A stretch of 12,114 nt of DNA from Alistipes sp. CAG:435 (GTDB taxonomy: Bacteria; Bacteroidota; Bacteroidia; Bacteroidales; UBA932), in contig FR893162.1 of the NCBI GenBank assembly GCA_000433355.1, forward strand, positions 1 to 12,114. The letters run 5' to 3'. This document shows positions 1 to 6,400 of the stretch, piece by piece. Position 1 is the first letter of the stretch. Each line of letters opens with the position of its first letter. The position numbers and the translations under genes were made by a program. The notes beneath the pieces are model-generated. The model had not been told where the DNA came from. It was given only the letters and a program-made list of their open reading frames with translations, and made no database searches.

Positions 1-15
1 CAAACTTGATAGTTA

Positions 16-98
16 ATTATACAAAAATGTGTTAAATTCACGTTGGATTGTTTTTAATATTCATAGATTGATGTTTGAGTGAGAAGATTTTGTATAAT
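16..98. repeat. Short inverted repeat in AT-rich end of window
   Basis: An 11-bp perfect inverted repeat, ATTATACAAAA at 16-26 and TTTTGTATAAT at 88-98, encloses 61 AT-rich bases just downstream of the nuclease-like gene. No hairpin with a T-run is visible, so I do not call a terminator. In such AT-rich sequence an 11-bp match may be chance. I see nothing else in bases 1-104. Confidence 0.25.
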
Positions 99-104
99 AA
101 GTAA

Positions 105-614
105 TTATAGCTTCTCCTCCTGCCCGGTCTTCATTCCACGAAGGTCACAATCATAATTCTGACGGAACTCTTTCTTCGCTTTTTCCATTTTGAGGTCGGA
201 TTTGTGGGCTGGAAAGGATTGGGCTACAATTCTGGCACGTATGTCATCGTTTGCCGGATGCCTGAACAAAGGCTTGCTCAAAGTCGCGCGTAATTGGGCG
301 ATTGCGTGCTCAACGTCAGTTCCTTTTAACTCAACAAATATCTCCGACCAATTCTCAGGAATCCGACCTTCCTGCGTACGCCTTACAAGCACAAGCTTAT
401 CACACCTTAGGCCATCTTTGACAATATAACCGTCAACGGCATATACCACGGAGTCTTGTCCTTCGGCAGTTGCCAAGGCATAGCGTTTTCCCTTTTCGCA
501 AACAGCTACCTTAGAACGGAATTGAAGATTCTGTTCCGGCACAAATCCGTCAACAGTCAAACGGTTAAAAGTTGATGAATATTCTCTCTCTCGCCTCGTT
601 TCATACTTCTCCAT
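105..614 (-). CDS. Small PD-(D/E)XK nuclease-like protein, partner of upstream ATPase
   Basis: A 169-residue soluble protein with no signal peptide or membrane segment. The middle reads as a possible PD-(D/E)XK core: an acidic residue in GLRCDKLVLV (D72), then a strand ending in the E-x-K motif FVELKG (E95, K97), followed by a helix with a conserved-looking glutamine (EHAIAQL, Q107). The C-terminal part is basic and charged (KMEKAKKEFRQNYDCDL). Seen: the motif order and spacing. Known: this arrangement is typical of metal-dependent nucleases. Inferred: it is the effector of a two-gene ATPase-nuclease module. The ATG lies 14 bases inside the end of the ATPase gene in another frame, which suggests translational coupling and a shared transcript from the promoter near 1800. 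The family is not recognised by name. It could instead be a structural PD-(D/E)XK homologue without activity. The reading frame is intact although its partner is interrupted. Confidence 0.7.
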   Translation of the reverse strand: MEKYETRREREYSSTFNRLTVDGFVPEQNLQFRSKVAVCEKGKRYALATAEGQDSVVYAVDGYIVKDGLRCDKLVLVRRTQEGRIPENWSEIFVELKGTDVEHAIAQLRATLSKPLFRHPANDDIRARIVAQSFPAHKSDLKMEKAKKEFRQNYDCDLRGMKTGQEEKL

Positions 615-1764
615 ATAGAATATTGTTCAATTTACTGATTTTGTCATCTACCCAATCAGAGACACCGTCCAAATCATTTCCAGTGAGCATCGGGATCTCG
701 TTGTCCAATATATTGCGGAACACTCCATCATCTCCTATGAAATAACCGGAAACGGAAGATGACGGTATAATATATTCATCCTCAATCTCTGCCTGTCCTA
801 CTTTCTCTGACACTACAGCCGCCAGCAACAGAACATTGACGACTGAAAGGATGTAAGGACTATGGGATGTCATCATCACGAAACTGCTCTCTGAACCTTT
901 ATCCAATGCCATTTTCAGAGAACGGATAATGCTCAACACAATCAAGCGTTGTGATTCGGGGTAGAGATTTTGCTCTGGTTCCTCAATGAATACTTGAGCG
1001 GACTGATACTCCAACCTTCTTGATGCCAACCCATTGTCTGTTTCGTTGATCGAATTGCGCTCCACCATAGATAATGGAGCGTTTTTGCCAACCTGACTCA
1101 TCATATAGTTAGCCATCACTTCCAACGGCATAACTGACTGCACTCCGCTTGAAGCATAGAAAGCCGGGGACTCTACACCATCTTCCCTCACAATCATATC
1201 CACTCCGGACCTGTTGACATAACTAAAGCCACCGGTAACTGACAAAGGATATGGATGTTCAGCGGTGTAAGGAGATTTGGCCTCATCCCACTCATAAATG
1301 AAATTGAAAAGGACATCCCGATCAGTGGCCTTATAGGCTCGATCAACATTTTATATGGCGGAAATCAAATTACGTTCAGCAGGGATATAGCACAGCTTGC
1401 TGTTGAAACGCCCTTGGGCAAAGTTGTTTTTCCGTAATATTTTTGGGTTTCCACTTTTGCCGACATATTCAATCTGTATAGTGTCCCCGTCATACTTTAT
1501 CAAAGTGTCATCACGGAAATATTCATCATTCAATCTGTTGAACTGCTTCAACTCCTTGACGAACCGGTTATAGTGGGTATATTGACTGATCAAATCATCG
1601 GTTGATACCATAATTCTTTTTTCCACCCAACGACAATAACTGAGCACTTTCATAAAGGTACTCTTACCTGAACTCTGCCGCCCCATCAACAGCATAAACG
1701 GTGTGAGTTCTATAGTCGTGGAATCCTCAATGGGACCGAATCCTTTGATATGCAATGTCGCCAT
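601..1764 (-). pseudogene. ABC/AAA-type ATPase with one in-frame stop codon (OLD/AAA_15-like)
   Basis: A single frame of 388 codons encodes an SMC/ABC-like ATPase of the kind found in bacterial defence modules. It has Walker A GRQSSGKST (residues 28-36), an ABC-signature-like ASSGVQS near 205, Walker B VFIEEPEQNLYPE near 261 and an H-loop TSHSPY near 297. The frame is broken only by TAA at 1351-1353 (codon 138), straight after IPAERNLISAI. Translation past it continues in the same frame as NVDRAYKATDRDVLFNF and on through the signature and Walker B, so this is a point nonsense change and not a frameshift. The stop separates Walker A from Walker B, so neither fragment should hydrolyse ATP alone. 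The start at 1764 (MATLHIKGFGPIEDS) is chosen because such proteins begin right before this first strand and because a promoter lies just upstream. The frame stays open back to 1968, but that would start upstream of the promoter. The end overlaps the nuclease-like gene by 14 bases. Confidence 0.8.
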
Positions 1765-1793
1765 ATCGTTTTCAATGTTAATGTACTTAACCA

Positions 1794-1825
1794 CAAAAAT
1801 ACTGAAATAGCCTTGCAAATCCAAA
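1794..1825 (-). promoter_or_regulatory. Candidate Bacteroidetes promoter for ATPase-nuclease pair
   Basis: Read on the minus strand, TTTG (1825-1822) is followed after 20 bases by TATTTTTG (1801-1794). This is an exact match to the Bacteroidetes -33 TTTG and -7 TAnnTTTG elements. Transcription would begin near 1787, about 20-25 bases before the ATG at 1764. That supports this start and argues against the longer in-frame extension to 1968. Confidence 0.6.
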
Positions 1826-1890
1826 AGGATAAACAAAAACACTCGTTCGGCAGAGTCAAAACCACACGTTCGTCCACAAAAACGGCCATT

Positions 1891-1953
1891 TCCCCGGACA
1901 AGCCGCACTATATCACCAGTTTGTCCGGGGAATACGGCTTTCTCCGGACAAAC
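1891..1953. repeat. Three-arm TTGTCCGG / CCGGACAA hairpin cluster
   Basis: Arm A, TCCCCGGACAA (1891-1901), pairs perfectly over 11 bp with arm B, TTGTCCGGGGA (1921-1931). Arm B shifted by two bases, GTTTGTCCGG (1919-1928), also pairs perfectly over 10 bp with arm C, CCGGACAAAC (1944-1953). Arms A and C are near-identical direct repeats 50 bp apart, and B is their inverse, so the A-B and B-C stems exclude each other. The cluster lies upstream of the ATPase promoter. It may be a regulator-binding site, a recombination site or a remnant of a repeated element. No T-run follows either stem. Confidence 0.6.
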
Positions 1954-2157
1954 ATAACTCAATTGCATAAAGGATGGAAAAAAACTATCTCCTCGGAATT
2001 TTTTACAAAAAGCTTTCAGGCGATAGGCCTTTTCAAGGCATCAGGTGGCGTATTGGGATGAATTGCGAACGACTTGGAGGTTTACTTTTTCAGCATCAAG
2101 CACAACTGGGGACGTTCTGTGGCATATAGGGCTGAAAGTGTTTTGTAAGGATATTTT

Positions 2158-2186
2158 CTGGTCGCTTCGACAAGCTCTGCGACCAG
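2158..2186. repeat. REP-like palindrome, same family as the pair inside the macroglobulin gene
   Basis: An 8-bp perfect stem, CTGGTCGC (2158-2165) and GCGACCAG (2179-2186), encloses TTCGACAAGCTCT. The core 2160-2184 closely matches the two 25-base palindromes at 7403-7427 and 7439-7463. This copy sits four bases beyond the stop codon of the rhuM remnant. Short palindromes with a TTCGACAAGCTC core are dispersed repeats in many bacterial genomes. Confidence 0.75.
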
Positions 2187-2189
2187 GTA

Positions 2190-3361
2190 TTATTCTATGG
2201 TATTCAGCAGATCACAATCGTTCAGGCGATCGAAATCTGATTTAAACAAGCGATCTTGAATGATTCGGTACTTTTCAAATTCGGATTCAGCAAAACTTTT
2301 GGCAAATTCCGCAGTAATCTTTCCGGCATCGTTCAATATAGCATCACCACCAGCTTCAAGGATTATGTCTATGCGTTTAGACCAGTCTTCCATAGTCATC
2401 GGAATATGCTTGTCTGCCATTCTCTCGGCCATATCCAAAACGGAGTTGACCAATTTTCCCATATCTTCCAATTCCACACCATTCAGGTAATTCTTCGCTA
2501 TACTGAACAATCTTTCCATCCGGAGCATTCTCCCAGGTCGTCAAACCCATATGTTCCTTACCTGCATCAGCTCTTTCCACAATCAGTTCTGCGGTGGTGT
2601 GGCCGCGAACGGCAATGTGAATTTTATTCTGTACCTTTTTGTAGAACAATCTTGTTGTGGGCGCGTCACGGTTATAGTCAACAGCTGTGGCGTAAATGTC
2701 GGTCAGTTTCTGGTAGAATCTTCTCTCACTCAACCGAATCTCACGAATCTCTGCAAGCAGATGTTCAAAGTAGTCTTCTCCGATGAAGGTTCCATTTTCC
2801 ATCCGCTTTTTATCCACAACATAGCCTCGAATTGTGAACTGTCGCAAAACACTTGTGCACCACTGACGAAACTGTGTGGCTCGGATAGAATTGACACGGT
2901 AGCCTACCGAAATAATCGCATCAAGATTGTAAAATTTCGTCATATACATTTTACCATCCGCCGCAGTTGCCGAGATTTTCTCGGCAACTGAACCTTCTTC
3001 AAGTTCACCAGATTTAAAGAAGCTGTTTTGAATTGTTTGTTTGAAGGTTTGAGAGTGAAAAACTTCAGGTTCGACCGCTTTTTCCAAGGAAGATAGCGGT
3101 GCTATCTGACTGAAGAAACGGGAAGAAAATGAAGATTTTTCACCTCAAAGAACATTTCAAACAATTCAAAACAGCTTCAAAGATATTCTTCAGGTGCAAG
3201 CCAATATTATCAGACGAGCAGTCAAATAGCATCGACATTGCTTTCTGAGTCGCTCATATACTTTCATTCTTATATAGCACCTGAATACCTTCCTCCTTCC
3301 CTTCCGCTATGAAGGTGAGAAATTCAGCCGTGCTGTTCCGCACTAAAACATTCTTCATCAT
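2190..3361 (-). pseudogene. rhuM: Degraded RhuM-family protein gene with three lesions
   Basis: The RhuM family (COG3943, 'virulence protein RhuM') is recognised from TAADGKMYMTKFYNLDAII, VGYRVNSIRATQFRQW, RLSERRFYQKLTDIYATAVD, AELIVERADAGKEHMGLTTW and the C-terminal ILNDAGKITAEFAKSFAESE. The ATG at 3361 (or the adjacent one at 3358) begins MKNVLVRNSTAEFLTFIAEG. Three lesions follow. First, TGA at 3254-3256 (codon 36) replaces the expected Trp of IWATQKAM. Second, a 160-bp MITE splits the Phe codon of LKNIFKSGELEE. Third, a frameshift lies between about 2497 and 2517, after APDGKIV; the family sequence, as I remember it, has KSDV before SIAKNYL, so an 11-base deletion would fit. Without the insertion the gene would encode about 340 residues, a normal family length. 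Its molecular function is poorly known; family members often sit beside restriction or other accessory genes. The last residues, NDCDLLNTIE, may be altered by the adjacent palindrome. Confidence 0.9.
3019..3178. mobile_element. 160-bp MITE-like insertion in rhuM
   Basis: The element starts GAAGCTGTTTTGAATTGTTT at 3019 and ends with the exact inverse at 3178. The perfect terminal repeats are 21 bp and weaker similarity continues inward (GTGAAAAACTTCA against GTGAAAAATCTTCA). A central stem AGATAGC/GCTATCT (3091-3107, loop GGT) is present. AAA flanks both sides (3016-3018 and 3179-3181) as a 3-bp target duplication. Removing the element and one AAA restores the rhuM frame NIFKSGELEE exactly. 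It encodes no transposase, so it would need a related insertion sequence elsewhere. The 3-bp duplication fits some IS5-type groups, but I do not assign a family. Confidence 0.88.
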
Positions 3362-3395
3362 CTATCTTTCTTTCAACAACTTAATCATATCTACA

Positions 3396-3426
3396 CAAAA
3401 ATAATGAATAGTCCCGGCAAATACAA
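3396..3426 (-). promoter_or_regulatory. Candidate promoter for the rhuM remnant
   Basis: On the minus strand TTG (3426-3424) is followed after 20 bases by TATTTTTG (3403-3396), matching the Bacteroidetes promoter pattern. The TTG directly follows the macroglobulin stop codon (TGACTTG), so the promoter begins at the last base of the upstream operon. Transcription would begin near 3389, about 28 bases before the ATG at 3361. Confidence 0.45.
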
Positions 3427-3427
3427 G

Positions 3428-6400
3428 TCACTTGACCTCCAGGTTGCGCGGGACGGCAGCGGCGTTGGCGCGGTAATGCGGGGCGTAGAGGGATTCGATT
3501 TCGGGGACGGGGGCCTGGAAGGTGCCGGGCTGGGTCACGAAAAAGTCCTCGGTGACGGTGGTGCGGCCTTCGGGGTAGGTGTCGAAATAGAAGACGGTAC
3601 GGTCGGGCTTCACGTCACGATAACCACACGGAGAGACACGGTACCAGCCGTCAACAGTCAGCGGGGTGAAAGACAGATTGTAGATCCCAGACAACTGGTC
3701 AACTGGAATCAGAGACGCCTCACGGGGTGCGGTCAGACGGATGAAACTTCGGTTCTCGGAGTTCTGGACGGTATAGACGGCACGGATGCGGTCTCCCCGA
3801 CGGACGGTGTCGCCTTGGCCAACCTCCTTGTCTCCAATGAAATAACTCTTTTCGATAGAGAAGCCGTTGCCGGAGGCCTTCACATCAGCAAGAGGCTTCA
3901 GCACACGCTGGGTCAGGGTCACGACACTGGTGTTCAGCAAGTCGGTGCTACCCTTTCCGACTGAACACAGGGCGTTCACAAAGGCAGGATCCGTGTCCCA
4001 GTTCTGGGTTTCTTTCTGTAATATCAACCATAAGCGGACTCCATCGGCGATCTCGGCGGCTTTCTGACCGGTGACTTGATCAGAATGTGAGGAAGCATAT
4101 TCAGAAAGCACATCGGAGATGAGCGAGTGGGCATAGGCTTCGTTTTCCAGCAGTCCTCTGAACGGCATCACAGCGTTCGGGTAGTAGAAGCCGCCACCAT
4201 CGTGCCTGACGGCATATTCAAGGATGGAGAGGATGTCTTCGTCCATTGATCTGCGGAGCGCGGCATCGACATTGAAACGCTCGCCCCAAGCGCGGGCCAA
4301 GGATATTCCTTCTTCGGAGCCGATCAGATTGCTGAGGGTACGGACACGTCTTGCTTTCGCACCTGGCTGACCATCAATGAAATCGAAGCGGTTGGAAGGT
4401 GAAAGGTAGATGCGGGCATATTTCCGGAAAGAGGAGAGTCGGGAGCGGTACTCCTTGCGCTGCGACTTGTCCATCCGCACCTTGAACCAGACCGATGGGA
4501 AGTTCGAGCGGACGAGCATATAAGTGTCGTTCGACAGGCCGCCGAACCAGCGCGGGAAGCCCAGGAACTGAGTGGAATCCAGATACTCGACAGAAGATGT
4601 CAGATCAGGAATATTCCCGCCAAGACTTCTCACCAAAGCCATCCGATCCAGCACCGTGGCGGTGACTGACTGTGAGGAACGCATACCTTCGAACCAGCCG
4701 AAACCGCCGTCGGAGTTCCTGCACGCAAGGATTCTGCCCAGCAGCGAAGTGTCGCGCTCCGACTTGAATGATTTGAAGCAATATGCCTCTGTAAGTGACA
4801 GTACATCATTGGATGACGGCTTGGACTTCTGTGTCGCGGCCTCTTCGATCATCTTGCCGATCGAGATCTCTTCGCAGACGGCACCAGCGGAGGATACGTT
4901 CACGAAACGGCTTCTGAGCGATTCCAGCAACTTATCCTTGTCAGTTCCTGGCAAGGCTATGGCCGAATGGGACTCGGTGATGACCTGACTCGCATCGTGA
5001 ACCGGAACACCGAACCGGACAGCGTCACTGAATGATTTTGAGGCGAATATGACCTTGAAAGTCAGTGAGTCGATGTCGTGAGGCACATCAACCGGGAAAG
5101 AAACGACCGATTGTTCACGACCGTTCACCGTCACTGGAACTTTCAGCGAGTCAATGGCTTCGCCGCTTCTTGAATATTCAAGGATCTTCATCTCGCCCTC
5201 TATCACCGCGTCTGAATTGCCGACGGTGGTCGCCGTCAATGTCCATTCATCTCCAGAGTAAAGATACCTCGGAGCGTTGACGGAGACTTTTACAGGCACG
5301 GTCACGGTGAAATCCCTTGTCAATGTGCCATTGCGCATCGCCTTGTCGTGAGCGAAGAACAAAACGTGATAGGTCGAGAGTTTATCAGATGTCTTAAACG
5401 TAAATTTGACCTCGTTGTTTTCCGGATAGAGGAACGGCTCAAAGGCCAAAGATTCTGAGAATATCTTTCTGACAGCCACGGATGTGAAATCATAATCAGC
5501 GGCGGCAGAAGCACTTGACTCAGATTTTTCATAATTGCGTCCCGAATCATTGGAACGGTTCTTACGACGCCGTGCCGATTTGGAGGCGACTCCGTAACCA
5601 ATCACCATCACCTCATCAAGCAGTGACTCGTCTTCCTCAAGGACGATATTCATTCCCGAAGTTCCTCGTAATGTCACACTCCGGTAGCCTATGTAACTGA
5701 TTGTTATCAGCGTCCCAGGACTTGCGTCAAGTGAGAAATACCCGTCAAGGTTAGCTGATGTGCCATAGGAGGTGCCGTCCACGATGACTGACGCTCCGAT
5801 CAGCGGATCCCCGTTCGCATCCGTCACGATGCCGTTTATTCCGGAAGAAAATCCACTACAGATGTTACCTAAAGACTTGTTCGTGATATATCCGCAGGCT
5901 ATATCCATCTGGACATCCGAAACGGCCTTAGGTTCAAGCCTTACCGGATTCCAGATCTCCTTTCGGACCGCATCAAGACTCTTGTCATAAATCGCCGCGA
6001 GACCTTCGATGCCATCCGGGACGCGGACCTTGACGGTATATTCAGTGCCAGGATTGGTGACATCGGTGAAGGCGCTGAAATCCAGAGGCATATCAAGTTC
6101 GTCCGACAGTCTGTTGTAAGTATGCTCGTACTTAAAGAAGCGGCCATATTTAAAGAAGAGCAACTGGATGCTGACAGGGCCATCAGCTCCAGCTGGGTAG
6201 CGAAAACGCAATTCTCGCAGCGAACCGGCAGACGAGCCGTCCATCGTCACCATTCTGGATTCAAGGATATTCCCGCCACAGTCAAGCATTGTCGCGACTG
6301 CCCATAATGGTGCCACAGAAGCTCCAAGCGTCATAACGATGTCCTCGCCAAGAGCGACTTCGGTCTTACCCGGCAACAGAAGACAGACAGCAGGAGCCAC

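Larger units (their letters stand above)
1765..2189. other. 425-base intergenic stretch between rhuM remnant and ATPase
   Basis: This gap holds the ATPase promoter (1794-1825), a hairpin cluster (1891-1953) and a REP-like palindrome (2158-2186). The part at 1954-2157 has no gene I can recognise on either strand. It contains a small stem GCCTT/AAGGC at 2027-2039. It could be the remnant of a mobile element or of an upstream gene, but nothing in it proves that. Confidence 0.5.

Noticed and set aside
1765..1968. In-frame upstream extension of the ATPase gene (ATG at 1968)
   Set aside because: A matching promoter at 1794-1825 lies inside it, the extension resembles no ATPase N-terminus, and it is made partly of the hairpin cluster.
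2027..2039. Stem GCCTT/AAGGC as a terminator
   Set aside because: Only five base pairs and no following T-run on either strand.
3404..3964. 186-codon open frame on the plus strand
   Set aside because: It is antisense to the well-supported C-terminal macroglobulin domain and has a low-complexity, unrecognisable product.
5169..5182. Perfect 14-bp palindrome CTTGAATATTCAAG
   Set aside because: Lies within the macroglobulin coding sequence with normal codons and no repeats nearby; probably chance.
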